64,000 nucleotides of DNA from Shewanella canadensis (GTDB lineage: Bacteria > Pseudomonadota > Gammaproteobacteria > Enterobacterales > Shewanellaceae). The number at the start of each line of letters is the position of its first letter. The stretch's first letter is position 1. The stretch covers positions 94,738 to 158,737 of the forward strand of contig NZ_RXNU01000011.1 of assembly GCF_003966225.1 (NCBI RefSeq), read 5' to 3'. The notes under the pieces are model-generated. The model was not told the DNA's origin. It searched no databases and saw nothing but the letters and a program-made list of their open reading frames with translations. This document shows positions 1 through 9,645 of this stretch, in pieces. Both the position numbers and the translations under genes were made by a program.

Positions 1-802
1 CCAACCCTTGAATCACTGTAGTAGGAAAAGCAGTAGCATGCCTGGCACCTTCAATGATTGAAAGTTTCAGGTCAAGATTTGGATACTTATAACCATTAAG
101 CTTATCTTCCAAGGCCTTAGCATCGGCAACCATATCTTCGCTTTGACCGTATTCAGGCCTCTCCAGACTACCCACAGATAAATATACCCGAACAGGACGA
201 GTAGGTATTTTTACTGACTCAGATAATATGTAGTTATCGTTAAACCAGACCGAAGGGCTGCCAATAATGTAACTGGAAAACATATTAGGTTGTGTAAATA
301 GGATATAGGTTCCAAGCAAACCACCAAGAGAATTGCCGACAAATGTCCTCTGTGTTGAGCTTGCTCGATAATGACTTTCAATGTGAGGAAAAACAGTATT
401 CTTAATGAATTTTATATGCCCATCGGCATTACCCGTTTCACGTTTCCAACTATCGACTTTTATCGGTGTGTAATCTCTTATTCGACTCGAAGATCCACTC
501 GATCCTTCAGAATATGAAATTCCAACAATAATGGCTTCTTCCATGACACCACTATTCATAGGAAAGCGAATCGCGCCGGAAACAAGTTGAAAGCTGTACC
601 AGGCATCGGTTAGATAGATAACCGGGTACTTTCGCTTAGCGTCACTATGATAGGAGCGAGGGAACTTGATAAACAGAGGATAGACTCTATCCGTCTTAGG
701 CTCTTTCAATTCTATAACTGTACTTCTTGGGATTTCAAAGGCGGCATCTGCCAATAATGGCGTACTACATAGAAAAACAAACACAAATATGAACAGTTTC
801 AA
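1..802 (-). CDS. Secreted alpha/beta-hydrolase esterase, C-terminus cut by window edge
   Basis: An open frame runs from a TTG start at 802 off the left edge of the window (267 codons visible). The start is chosen because AAGGAAG lies just upstream and the product opens with a hydrophobic signal peptide (KLFIFVFVFLCSTPLLADA). The nucleophile elbow GNSLGG puts the catalytic Ser near residue 158, and the His is in GARHATAFP near residue 255. This matches the esterase D/IroE-like family (PF00756), which hydrolyses carboxyl esters, sometimes those of siderophores. The substrate is not evident. It lies just downstream of the OsmC-like gene on the same strand (gap 29 bp), so cotranscription is possible. 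The TTG start and the truncation probably explain why simple ORF callers miss it. Confidence 0.85.
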   Translation of the reverse strand, partial: MKLFIFVFVFLCSTPLLADAAFEIPRSTVIELKEPKTDRVYPLFIKFPRSYHSDAKRKYPVIYLTDAWYSFQLVSGAIRFPMNSGVMEEAIIVGISYSEGSSGSSSRIRDYTPIKVDSWKRETGNADGHIKFIKNTVFPHIESHYRASSTQRTFVGNSLGGLLGTYILFTQPNMFSSYIIGSPSVWFNDNYILSESVKIPTRPVRVYLSVGSLERPEYGQSEDMVADAKALEDKLNGYKYPNLDLKLSIIEGARHATAFPTTVIQGL

Positions 803-831
803 TGATGCTTCCTTGATGAATAAACAGAACA

Positions 832-1299
832 TCAGACAATAATTTCAGTTGTCACTGCTGTCTTTACCGAATTTGCTATGAAGCAATTCTCGTGAGACAG
901 GTGATGCATTTTTTCCAACTGTTCCATTGTTGGCTGACGCTCACCAGAAAAGATGATGTGAGGCCGTAACCTTACTTTGGTCACTGATGTTTTTCCGTCG
1001 CCGTCTTTTTCCATAAGACCGACGGCATTATCAAGATAACTTTCTATGATGTACTTACGCTTGGCAGCAATAGAGAGAAACACCAGCATATGACAGCTGG
1101 ACAAGGCAGCGATAAACGCTTCCTCAGGATCAACGTTCGTCTCTACAGAATAAGGAAGTGGGACTACATGGGGAGAAGATGAAGCCGGCACAATAACCCC
1201 ACCATCAAATTCCCATGTATGCCCTCGACTATATTGGTTATCAATGAAGCACTCACCTTCACTACGAGCCCATCGAATTACGGCTGTATATTCAGACAT
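832..1299 (-). CDS. OsmC/Ohr-family peroxiredoxin-like protein
   Basis: A 155-aa cytoplasmic protein with the OsmC fold. Two redox cysteines sit where the family has them: Cys69 in ALSSCHML and Cys139 in SHENCFIA. OsmC/Ohr proteins reduce organic hydroperoxides with a Cys thiolate pair. This one belongs to the broader OsmC group, not clearly to classical OsmC or Ohr. The upstream region of the neighbouring esterase gene overlaps its end only by context, not by sequence. Exact substrate and regulator cannot be told from the sequence. Confidence 0.88.
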   Translation of the reverse strand: MSEYTAVIRWARSEGECFIDNQYSRGHTWEFDGGVIVPASSSPHVVPLPYSVETNVDPEEAFIAALSSCHMLVFLSIAAKRKYIIESYLDNAVGLMEKDGDGKTSVTKVRLRPHIIFSGERQPTMEQLEKMHHLSHENCFIANSVKTAVTTEIIV

Positions 1300-1372
1300 C
1301 CTTGCTCCTGCTCTCTATAAGTTGTTGTTATCGATATTTTCAGTGACACAATACCTATAATCTTTTGGGCCG

Positions 1373-2293
1373 TTAAATCAGCACCAATTCGACATCCACA
1401 AAGGTGAGTTCACCTGCAAGCTCCGCTGTCAGTGACTCCTTAAACCCCATGATGGCATTGCTGTTATGCCCTGCCAACTTACTAAAAGACAAGCTGATAA
1501 TCACCAGGTAACTGCTCCCCGTCTTACCTATATTTAGCGCCTCTGAGGTTATTCCCCGCAGCTCGAGTTGGCGGTTTACTTTATCTTCGATAGCTTGATG
1601 TTGCACTTCATCCTGTAACTTGCCACCCGCCAATTCAATGAATGCGTCTTTAATGATGCCGATCGGCTGACCAAGTATCGCAACAGCGAGCAGTATCACT
1701 AACAAGGCATCGCCAATATAGAGCAGAAAATCGAGTTGAGTCCCGGGTTGAACATAACCAATCACCACCAAGATAGTACCGGTAGAAGCCGAAAGCATGC
1801 CGTCAATAAATGAGGCCTTTTGGTCAACCTTGAGCATTGAGCTGCCCATCTTGATACGCCGGTTTTGCATTCGATAAAATGCCGATAATCCCCAACAGAT
1901 CGATACCATGGCTATGGCATAGTAAACGATTGGTCCGGTTTTTATCATATTAAGCGGCTCTCCTTCCAGGTATTGGAAGATCTTACTGGCGTTAGAGGTG
2001 ATAGCCGAGATGATAACGCCGAGCAGCAGCAAGCCTTTCATCAATGAATACAGCGCTTCGGTCACGTACAAACCAAAGGGAAACTTCTCTGAGCGAATAG
2101 TCTTAATCTTCGATATTTTAAGCGCCACTATCGAAGATAAAAACAGGATAAATGACATGTTACCGTCGAGCAGTAAAGCTTGAGAGCCAGACAGATAAAA
2201 CGTCGCCCAGCCGCTCAATGCCATCACAAAGTTGGCCACAATACCGATGGAAATCGATTGGCGCTCAATAGATCCAATTTTATCTTTCATCAT
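1373..2293 (-). CDS. Cation-diffusion-facilitator (CDF) family transporter
   Basis: A 306-aa inner-membrane protein with about five or six hydrophobic segments over residues 15-210, then a soluble C-terminal domain of about 95 residues, the usual cation-efflux layout (PF01545). The metal-site helices are present but variant: LLLDGNMSF in TM2 and FIDGMLS in TM5, where typical members have a clear HxxxD/DxxxD pair. A divalent cation (Zn, Fe, Mn or other) exported by proton antiport is expected from the family. The missing His makes the specificity uncertain. The start follows a weak GAGA ribosome site; the next ATG, one codon in, is equally possible. Confidence 0.82.
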   Translation of the reverse strand: MMKDKIGSIERQSISIGIVANFVMALSGWATFYLSGSQALLLDGNMSFILFLSSIVALKISKIKTIRSEKFPFGLYVTEALYSLMKGLLLLGVIISAITSNASKIFQYLEGEPLNMIKTGPIVYYAIAMVSICWGLSAFYRMQNRRIKMGSSMLKVDQKASFIDGMLSASTGTILVVIGYVQPGTQLDFLLYIGDALLVILLAVAILGQPIGIIKDAFIELAGGKLQDEVQHQAIEDKVNRQLELRGITSEALNIGKTGSSYLVIISLSFSKLAGHNSNAIMGFKESLTAELAGELTFVDVELVLI

Positions 2294-2416
2294 TCTCTAC
2301 ACATAGTTGTGTCGGATAATTTCAACAGTTAATCCGGTGGTTAGCCGCTCATTGCCAGCAGCCAAAACTAAACCCATAATCACACTTCACGGTTTAATGA
2401 CTCGTTATATCGCTTC

Positions 2417-2641
2417 TTAAAAATTTGAGCGAGCCCAGTCACTCTGTTCCGCAATTGGTTTGGGAAAACCAAGAGAATAAACAAAACGATTTTCACTGTC
2501 TTCAAAAATGCTAGTACTTATTCCCAGTAAAACGAACCCCTCCTCTAATAATGCACTCGCATCCTGAGGGCATTCAGTTTCAACAATTTTTGTTATGTTA
2601 AGCAAAATCTCTTGAGATTTTGTAATTTCATCGTTATCCAT
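2417..2641 (-). CDS. Small conserved-looking hypothetical protein
   Basis: A 74-aa acidic, soluble protein (MDNDEITKSQEILL at its start). I do not recognise a family. It is accepted as real because an AAGGA ribosome-binding site lies about five bases before the ATG, its composition is protein-like (helical N-terminal half, then a short beta-like tail), and no other gene explains the region. There is no signal peptide, membrane segment or metal motif. It stands alone between the CDF gene and a gene-free stretch. Confidence 0.55.
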   Translation of the reverse strand: MDNDEITKSQEILLNITKIVETECPQDASALLEEGFVLLGISTSIFEDSENRFVYSLGFPKPIAEQSDWARSNF

Positions 2642-3124
2642 GCTAATCCTTGTGTGCTTACTATTAATGTGGATTCATAGGAGAGTTATTTCATTAATAT
2701 GAATAACTTATCACTAGTATAATCCAGAGATCAATCTAAGGCCGTGTTTGGAGAGCGAGAAAGGTGTTTATCGAGAATTATTTTGGCGCAGTATTAAACA
2801 ATACAGAGCGGTAGCATTACCTCCAGCCAAAAGACAATATCGAAGAGAGAACTGGAAAAAGTGTTGATACGGCTGAGGGTATCGAAAACTGGGATGTAGG
2901 TGATAGATAGCAATGAAGCTATGGTCTTCATTAATCGACTCAACACCAAGTTCACAGTAAAGTAGTAAGTAGTCATTCCAAGACTACATTCTTTATGGGG
3001 AAAGCCACCTAACCCGAACTAAGAATCGAAATAAAAAGGTCGGTACAAACTGCACTGACCCCTTTATCACTTAACCGACCAGTACCATTACATCTTACCC
3101 GGTAAAGTACGTCCCTAATTAAAC
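2642..3124. other. Gene-poor spacer with a small inverted repeat
   Basis: No coding region here has a credible start and composition; a 60-codon frame on the minus strand (2794-2976) lacks a ribosome site and looks accidental. A 7-bp inverted repeat, GGTCGGT at 3038-3044 and ACCGACC at 3074-3080, encloses a GTGCAGTTTGTACC-type string (minus strand). That string resembles sequence near transposase remnants in marine gammaproteobacteria, but this is an impression only. Confidence 0.4.
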
Positions 3125-3724
3125 CTAGCTTAACTCTTGCTTTACGGCTTCAACAACATCTTGTGGTTGGCCTAAATACAAGGAATGGTCGATAAAGACA
3201 CCTTTGTCTTCGGTTGACAACAAGAGCACTGGAAATGCCATAGTTCCAATCATCTCTTGGATCTCACTGATATCTTCAAGCACATATTCTGCGTCACTAC
3301 TTAACTCATCTCTGAACACTTTATTCGATGGTGACAATTTAAACTGTTCAAGAATATGAGTGAAGTCATGCTTACTATTCAGTGGATTACCTTCGATAAA
3401 ATGCGCTTTTTGCAATGCATTTAGTACGGGTAACATTTTATCAGGTTGCTTGTTTTGCATCCAAGCCATTAAATTTGCCGTTTTTATGGCATTTTTGGGA
3501 CTGTTAACATAGCGAATATGTTCTCTGCCAAACTTAACCGCACTCAATTTCAACACTGCGTCAACTTGCTCCTGACCCGCACTATCACTGCCGTTGAAAT
3601 GGGTACAATGAAGCAGGTGAATATTCATTTCTGGGTAAGCTTCACTGAGTGCATTTACCACAGGTGTGGCCGCGTAACTCCAAGGACAATGGGAGTCGTA
3701 GATAAAATATAGATCAGAAGTCAT
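3125..3724 (-). CDS. DsbA-fold thioredoxin-like protein with a CPWS active site
   Basis: A 199-aa protein of the DsbA/HCCA-isomerase-like thioredoxin superfamily. The N-terminal strand runs into YDSHCPWSYAATP, so the active site has only the first cysteine of the usual CxxC, with Ser at the fourth position (CPWS). A cis-proline loop is visible in GTMAFPVLL near residue 160. There is no signal peptide, so it should act in the cytoplasm. Single-Cys members can be glutathione-dependent or have isomerase-type chemistry rather than disulfide formation. It is a single gene with free spacers on both sides; substrate unknown. Confidence 0.8.
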   Translation of the reverse strand: MTSDLYFIYDSHCPWSYAATPVVNALSEAYPEMNIHLLHCTHFNGSDSAGQEQVDAVLKLSAVKFGREHIRYVNSPKNAIKTANLMAWMQNKQPDKMLPVLNALQKAHFIEGNPLNSKHDFTHILEQFKLSPSNKVFRDELSSDAEYVLEDISEIQEMIGTMAFPVLLLSTEDKGVFIDHSLYLGQPQDVVEAVKQELS

Positions 3725-4013
3725 TAGCTTGATTCTTTATCGGAAAGATATTGAGGTGATCCTAAATAGTTTACGCCCAATATACAATTAACAATTGTCT
3801 TTTAAACCATCATTTGACCCTATTTTCAGACAAGGACAGATCAATGAACGACATTTATTCTCATTAAGGGGCATTTCCTATTTTTTAAAGCAATTTTCCT
3901 CATTTGCTGGCCATCGCGTTGGGCACTACACTCAATATTACAGGGGGTAAAAACTCAAAGAGATCAGGGCATCAGTCTCGAGTCTTGCCCTCACTTGCCA
4001 GACGGAGTCGATA

Positions 4014-5543
4014 ATGGATGTGGACTACTTGATTGTCGGTAGTGGATTATCAGCATTAGTGTTCGGCGCACTCAGTGCAAAAGCGGGCAGTAAAGTGATC
4101 ATGCTTGAAGCACATCAGTACCCCGGAGGATTCGGCCATACCTTCCCTATGGGCAAACATTACAAATTCAATGCTCAACTTCATTATGTCTGGAATTGCG
4201 GAGAGGGTGAAACCGTTAACAAGGTTCTCAAGAAACTCGAACTCGATAAACAGGTAACCTTCGAGTCATTCGATCCTGAAGGGTTCGACCATATGCGTAT
4301 GCCTGGATACCAACTCGATATTCCCTATGACACAGATCTACTGCTCGCTCGTCTATGGGCACTGTTTCCTGATCATGTTAAACAGTGCACCGCCTTTATC
4401 GATGAAGTCAGGCGTACTGCCGACGGATTAGAGGTGCTCTCCGGCGACGAACGATATAGGAATATCTTCAAAAACTTCAGTCAAACAGTAACCGCGTTTA
4501 ACAACATCAGATCTACCCTGCAGCAGGTCTTTGACAAACACCGGCTACCTCTGGAGGCGCAAACACTGCTGGCTCTGCAATGGCCGGACTTTTTACTTCC
4601 ACCCAATCAGCTTTCATTTTGTGCCTGGGTACTGCTTTTTACCGGTTATCAAAGGGGCGCCTATTACCCGACTCTGCATTTCGAGCATGTCATTAACTCT
4701 TTGGCCAAGACCATTGAAGATAATGGCGGGCAGATTGTCTATAAGACTCATGTAGAAAAATTTATCGTCGAAAACAATCGAGTCCTTGGGGTTGAAGCTA
4801 GCGATCTTAATACCCAAGAGGCCGCACGCTATGAGGCTAAATGCACCATCTGTAATATGGACCCCAAGAAAGCCGCACACTTGATTGGCATCGAAAAGTT
4901 TTCTCTGAAGCTGCGCAGGCAATTGGACTATGCCTATTCGCCCTCGAACTTTATGGCTTACTGTTCAGTTAAGGATATCAATCTACAAGACTATGGTTTT
5001 GGTAGATGGAATATCTTCCATACCAGTAATCCAGATCTTAACGCTGCGTTTGATGCCATGTATAACCAACATGATTATTCGGCCCCCAGTTTTGCCATCT
5101 CCACTCCTGGTTTTTTAACCGATGATCATTCTGACCGGCCTGAGGGCCAACAGATCATAGAATTTTTGACCGTCGCAGATTATCAATATTTTAAAGATCT
5201 GAAGGCCAGCGATTCCAGAGCTTATCGGAAGAGAAAAAGAGGCATATTAGATAACATAATAGATATCGTCGAAGATAATTATATCCCTGATTTCAGGGAA
5301 TATTTAGCCTACAAGAATACAGGTAGCCCGACGACAAACGAAAATTTCTGTTGGTGTCCTCAAGGTAACTCATATGGTTCGGCGATGACGCCCGGCTATT
5401 TCAATCTGTGCAGATTAAATCATAACAGTTCACTGAAGGGTCTCTATTTTTGTAATGCCTCATCCGGCTATGCTGGTTTTGCCGGTACGTTTTGGACCGG
5501 GGCTAAGCTTTACCAGAACCTGACTGGAGAGCGCATTCTATAA
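4014..5543 (+). CDS. FAD-dependent CrtI/RetSat-like oxidoreductase
   Basis: A 509-aa flavoprotein. The N-terminal dinucleotide-binding motif DYLIVGSGLSALVFG is followed by the acidic end of beta-2 (MLEAHQYPGGF), as in phytoene desaturase, carotenoid isomerase and retinol saturase families. The C-terminal FAD segment GLYFCNASSGYAGFAG is also intact. Such enzymes desaturate, saturate or isomerise polyene or lipid substrates. No crt genes surround it, so a carotenoid role is not supported. It is followed after 38 bp by a second flavoprotein on the same strand, which suggests an operon and a shared pathway, perhaps lipid modification (inference). Confidence 0.85.
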   Translation: MDVDYLIVGSGLSALVFGALSAKAGSKVIMLEAHQYPGGFGHTFPMGKHYKFNAQLHYVWNCGEGETVNKVLKKLELDKQVTFESFDPEGFDHMRMPGYQLDIPYDTDLLLARLWALFPDHVKQCTAFIDEVRRTADGLEVLSGDERYRNIFKNFSQTVTAFNNIRSTLQQVFDKHRLPLEAQTLLALQWPDFLLPPNQLSFCAWVLLFTGYQRGAYYPTLHFEHVINSLAKTIEDNGGQIVYKTHVEKFIVENNRVLGVEASDLNTQEAARYEAKCTICNMDPKKAAHLIGIEKFSLKLRRQLDYAYSPSNFMAYCSVKDINLQDYGFGRWNIFHTSNPDLNAAFDAMYNQHDYSAPSFAISTPGFLTDDHSDRPEGQQIIEFLTVADYQYFKDLKASDSRAYRKRKRGILDNIIDIVEDNYIPDFREYLAYKNTGSPTTNENFCWCPQGNSYGSAMTPGYFNLCRLNHNSSLKGLYFCNASSGYAGFAGTFWTGAKLYQNLTGERIL

Positions 5544-5581
5544 TCTGTCCAGTACGACGGATGCTATTAGGGAGGGAAACG

Positions 5582-6799
5582 ATGAGGTTTGCGATCATCG
5601 GTGGCGGCACCAGTGGCATGGTGACAGCCTACTATCTGAGTAAGCAGGGCCACTCGGTTACCGTATATGAAAAGCAAGCCATCTTAGGCGGCCATATACG
5701 CACCGTAAATAAAAATGTCAAAATTGAAAGCATCGCTCCCGACATGGTTTTGGAAGGTGGAGTCGTCGAGTTTTCGAGTAACTTTAAGCACTTTCTTGCA
5801 TTGATGGATGAACTTGACGTTGAACTCGAACCCTTGAAAGTGGGTTCAGCCATACTCCGACGTAATAAGAAACGCTTTCTTTCACCTAGGGTTATCACCG
5901 GAAATATTCGGGGGGTGAGCTTCATATTGGAGTTTATTAAGCTCGCTTTTGTTTACCTGTCTGCAAACTGGCTCTTGTTGCAGATATATTTAAAGCCCTC
6001 CTCTTTGCTCAGAGATAAGCCTTTTTCTGACTACGTAAGTAAAAAACAGATAAAAAATACCTGGCTAAAACTATTTACTATGTATTGTTTCTCTATTCCC
6101 TATAAAACCATCATGAAAATTCCAGCGGAATTGGCGTTTAATATTTTCCGACGATATTTTTGGGCTGATTGGAAACGGATAGATGGCGGTGTCTACACCT
6201 ACATCGAGAAAATTGAGCACCTGTTAAACGGTAAAGTGATACGCAATGCGGACATTGAGGGAATAAGCCGTTCAGATACAGGGATAGTATTGAGGTTCAG
6301 GGATAGCACTGAAGTAAATTTCGATAAACTGGTTTTAGCCGTCCCGCCTGATCAGGTCCTGGCACTCTTATCCGATCCTACTGAGCGTGAGGTACAATTT
6401 TTCGATCCATGGAAAAAGAATATTGCCACAACCGTCCTGCATAGGGATCCTCTGGTTTATCAACGCTATGGCATAGCCCATCCATCTGAGTTTGATTTTT
6501 TCCAGACTAAAGACGGATGGGGCTATAACGCAAGTTTAAGCCGGATCTGCGGCTTGTCCTCACAGCAGCACTATAGCTTGGCCTACAATATTGATAGTTT
6601 GATCGCAAAAGAAAATATCATTCAATCCTTTGAACATCACACCCCTCTCTATAGCGTCGAAGCATTTCATTACCGTCGAAAAATCATCGACCATAACGGC
6701 GATAATCACACATACCATGCTGGCGCTTACCTCTATGACGGCTTACAGGAAGGTGCTGTTCTCTCTGCTTTAAAAGTAGCCGAACTAGTGGGAAATTAA
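5582..6799 (+). CDS. NAD(P)/FAD-dependent oxidoreductase (amine-oxidase-like fold)
   Basis: A 405-aa flavoprotein. I place the start at 5582 rather than an in-frame codon 21 bases earlier, because GGGAGGG lies a few bases before this ATG and the Rossmann motif AIIGGGTSGMVTAYYL then begins at residue 4, as is normal. The second motif YEKQAILGGH follows. A late segment (LVLAVPPDQVLALL, then PWKKNIATTVLHRDP) resembles COG2907-type predicted FAD proteins, often found near lipid-modification genes. It is encoded 38 bp after the CrtI-like gene and probably works with it. Substrate unknown. No stretch suggests secretion. Confidence 0.82.
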   Translation: MRFAIIGGGTSGMVTAYYLSKQGHSVTVYEKQAILGGHIRTVNKNVKIESIAPDMVLEGGVVEFSSNFKHFLALMDELDVELEPLKVGSAILRRNKKRFLSPRVITGNIRGVSFILEFIKLAFVYLSANWLLLQIYLKPSSLLRDKPFSDYVSKKQIKNTWLKLFTMYCFSIPYKTIMKIPAELAFNIFRRYFWADWKRIDGGVYTYIEKIEHLLNGKVIRNADIEGISRSDTGIVLRFRDSTEVNFDKLVLAVPPDQVLALLSDPTEREVQFFDPWKKNIATTVLHRDPLVYQRYGIAHPSEFDFFQTKDGWGYNASLSRICGLSSQQHYSLAYNIDSLIAKENIIQSFEHHTPLYSVEAFHYRRKIIDHNGDNHTYHAGAYLYDGLQEGAVLSALKVAELVGN

Positions 6800-7032
6800 A
6801 CTAGGCGGAACTTCAACTCATCTGAAAGAGTCCGATGACAAAGTTAATCAATGGGCCTTATCTGTTCACCAACTTCAAGTTTCAGGTATGAAGCCCATGA
6901 GATAGATGGGTGTCTGAGGGACATAATCACCCGGTTTTCATCTCATATTCCCGCCTTTTTCAATCTGATGCTACTAAACAGATGATTTTGGGGTAAAATA
7001 TGCAACACAAAAATAACAAGGGATATGATTCG

Positions 7033-8868
7033 ATGATACGTTTATCTCCAAAGCTTTCAAAGCTTTCACTTCTAGTCGCTCTGTCTATCGGTGCTACGGC
7101 ATGTAACACGGCACAAAACTCTGATGCGGCCACTCAATCTAAAACTGATGAAGCCAAGCAATTTATTCAGGGATCAGAGAAACAACTTAGCGATCTGTCT
7201 ATAGAGATTAACCGCGCTGAGTGGATCTACAGTAACTTCATTACCGAAGACACGGCCGCCCTCTCAGCCGCCGTAGGTGAGAAACAAACCGCCACCGCTG
7301 TAAAACTGGCCACCATGGCAGCCAACTATACTCAACTACCCCTGGATGAAGTCAGTCTGCGTAAACTTAATATTTTACGCAGCTCTTTGGTGCTGCCAGC
7401 CCCTCTCGATCCTAAAAAAAATGCAGAGCTTGCTAACATCAGCGCCGAGTTAAACGGACTTTACGGAAAAGGAAAGTACTGCTTCGACGATGGACGTTGT
7501 TTAACACAACCCGAGCTGTCGGCCATCATGGCTGAATCACAAGACCCGGCCGAACTACTTGAAGTCTGGAAAGGATGGCGTGAAATTGGCAAACCTATGC
7601 GCCCTCTGTTTAAACGTGAAGTCGAGCTGGCGAATGAAGGGGCGAAAGATCTTGGCTACGCCAACCTATCTGAATTATGGCGTAGTCAATACGACATGAA
7701 GCCCGACGAGTTCTCTAACGAACTCGACCGTTTATGGGGACAGGTTAAGCCGCTCTATGACTCACTGCATTGTTATGTTCGTGGCGAGTTAAATGATGAG
7801 TACGGCGATGAGGTTGTCTCGAAAGAGGGCCCTATCCCAGCACATCTGTTGGGTAATATGTGGGCACAGAGTTGGGGCAATATTTACGATAAAGTCGCGC
7901 CACAGGACGCCGATCCTGGATATGATGTAACTGAGCTTCTCGCACAACATAACTATGATGAAGTAAAGATGGTAAAACAGGCTGAAAGCTTCTTCAGCTC
8001 ACTGGGTTTTGCCGAGTTACCGGACACATTCTGGGAACGTTCTCTATTTGTTCAGCCTAAAGACAGAGATGTGGTCTGTCATGCATCTGCATGGGATCTC
8101 GATGATTTAGACGATATCCGCATTAAGATGTGTATTCAAAAAACGGCCGAAGATTTTACCGTTATTCATCATGAACTTGGCCACAACTATTATCAACGCG
8201 CGTACAAAGAGCAGCCGTTTATCTTTAAAAATAGTGCCAATGATGGCTTCCATGAAGCGATTGGTGACACCATCGCCCTATCCATCACTCCAAGCTATCT
8301 TAAACAGATAGGTTTACTGGACGAAGTACCCGATGCATCGAAAGATATCGGCCTGCTACTTAAACAGGCGTTAGATAAAGTCGCCTTTATGCCATTTGGC
8401 TTGATGATCGACCAATGGCGCTGGAAGGTATTCAGTGGTGAGATCACGCCGGAACAATATAATCAGGCATGGTGGGATCTAAGGGAGAAATATCAAGGTG
8501 TGAAGGCGCCAATTGCGCGAGGTGAGGAAAACTTTGATCCAGGCGCTAAGTATCATGTGCCCGGTAACGTTCCCTACACACGTTATTTCTTAGCCCATAT
8601 CCTACAGTTCCAGTTCCACAAGTCATTGTGTGACGTTGCAGGTGATAAGGGACCTGTTCATCGTTGTAGTATCTACGGAAACAGGGAAGCAGGCGCTAAA
8701 CTCAACGCAATGTTAGAGATGGGACAGAGTCGCCCATGGCCTGAAGCATTGGAAGTGGTCACAGGTAGTCAGGAGATGGACGCCAGCGCCGTTCTCGATT
8801 ACTTCGCGCCATTACAAGTCTGGTTAGATAATCAAAACAGTGAAGCTAATCGTCAGTGTGGTTGGTAG
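7033..8868 (+). CDS. M2-family metallopeptidase lipoprotein (ACE-like peptidyl-dipeptidase)
   Basis: A 611-aa zinc peptidase of the angiotensin-converting-enzyme family. The start at 7033 has AAGGGA nine bases upstream and gives a lipoprotein signal peptide ending in GATAC, with Cys near residue 24. An in-frame ATG at 7000 would place 11 polar residues before it. The zinc site is HELGH (residues 380-384) with the third ligand in HEAIGD near residue 408, the spacing typical of gluzincins. The family removes C-terminal dipeptides from peptides. Attachment to an envelope membrane fits peptide scavenging. It is monocistronic and ends in a strong hairpin shared with the convergent smrA-like gene. 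Confidence 0.93.
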   Translation: MIRLSPKLSKLSLLVALSIGATACNTAQNSDAATQSKTDEAKQFIQGSEKQLSDLSIEINRAEWIYSNFITEDTAALSAAVGEKQTATAVKLATMAANYTQLPLDEVSLRKLNILRSSLVLPAPLDPKKNAELANISAELNGLYGKGKYCFDDGRCLTQPELSAIMAESQDPAELLEVWKGWREIGKPMRPLFKREVELANEGAKDLGYANLSELWRSQYDMKPDEFSNELDRLWGQVKPLYDSLHCYVRGELNDEYGDEVVSKEGPIPAHLLGNMWAQSWGNIYDKVAPQDADPGYDVTELLAQHNYDEVKMVKQAESFFSSLGFAELPDTFWERSLFVQPKDRDVVCHASAWDLDDLDDIRIKMCIQKTAEDFTVIHHELGHNYYQRAYKEQPFIFKNSANDGFHEAIGDTIALSITPSYLKQIGLLDEVPDASKDIGLLLKQALDKVAFMPFGLMIDQWRWKVFSGEITPEQYNQAWWDLREKYQGVKAPIARGEENFDPGAKYHVPGNVPYTRYFLAHILQFQFHKSLCDVAGDKGPVHRCSIYGNREAGAKLNAMLEMGQSRPWPEALEVVTGSQEMDASAVLDYFAPLQVWLDNQNSEANRQCGW

Positions 8869-8891
8869 TCTAAAACCGTCAGACTAATGAA

Positions 8892-8930
8892 TTGAAAAAC
8901 GCTCAACTGATTATGTTGAGCGTTTTTCAA
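8892..8930. terminator. Bidirectional rho-independent terminator
   Basis: A perfect 16-bp stem (TTGAAAAACGCTCAAC against GTTGAGCGTTTTTCAA) with a 7-base loop. The stem carries A-tract and T-tract ends, so it can act on both strands, between the M2 peptidase gene (+) and the Smr-domain gene (-). Confidence 0.88.
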
Positions 8931-8954
8931 AGCTAATATCTCTTCTAAATCAAC

Positions 8955-9542
8955 CTATCTAAAACCGCTACCCTTATGATTTTGCTCTCTCGACTCTGTG
9001 CGTTTGTTTTCAGACTTGCTCAACATAACATATAAAGCGCCCGTTCCTCCGTGCTCTCTTTTAGCACTATGAAAAGCTAACACTTTATCCAGATGAGTCA
9101 GCCAATTGACCACAAAAGATTTAATCAGGGCGTTGATCGGTTTACTCTTAAAGCCTTTGCCGTGAATGATCAGAACGCACCGCTCTCCTTTCTCATACCT
9201 GTCTTCGATATAGTGATATAGCGCTTCCCTAGCCTGTCGTATTTTTAAAGCATGGAGATCCAACTCCGAGAGAAATTCATATTTCCCTGCACTCAGCTGC
9301 TTGAAAACCGGCGCTTGAACACCGTCCCGGCAGACACTGATCACCTCTTCCGGTTCTACAGCATTGATAAGGTTAATATCTGTCGTTAGCAGCAGTAACA
9401 CGTCTGCTAATTGTGCCGCTTTATTTCGGGCTAATTGGGATGCCGATATCTCACTATTATGGGCCGGCCTGACTTGCTCACTACCAGTTAGAGGCTTAAC
9501 CCCTACCATCTCGTCCAGAAAGGATAAAACTTCATCATTCAC
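8955..9542 (-). CDS. smrA: Smr-domain endonuclease-like protein
   Basis: A 195-aa protein with a C-terminal Smr domain at about residues 90-180. LDLHALKIRQAREAL contains the LDLH motif, IIHGKG the central loop, and HGGTGALYVML the end of the domain. The length and N-terminal extension (MNDEVLSFLDEMVGVKPL) match the YdaL/SmrA group of gammaproteobacteria, not the MutS2 fusion. Smr domains cut branched or structured nucleic acids; the physiological role of SmrA is not settled. It is convergent with the M2 peptidase gene. Confidence 0.87.
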   Translation of the reverse strand: MNDEVLSFLDEMVGVKPLTGSEQVRPAHNSEISASQLARNKAAQLADVLLLLTTDINLINAVEPEEVISVCRDGVQAPVFKQLSAGKYEFLSELDLHALKIRQAREALYHYIEDRYEKGERCVLIIHGKGFKSKPINALIKSFVVNWLTHLDKVLAFHSAKREHGGTGALYVMLSKSENKRTESREQNHKGSGFR

Positions 9543-9645
9543 TACCGAATTCTCCTCTTAGACACACTTTGTTAAGAACTAAAACTTTAGATCGGTTGCA
9601 CCTTCTATTATAGTGACATCAGTATTAGTAGAATTGAAATCATTA

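Noticed and set aside
2794..2976. A 60-codon minus-strand hydrophobic frame.
   Set aside because: No ribosome site, no conserved motif, and composition of A/T-rich non-coding DNA.
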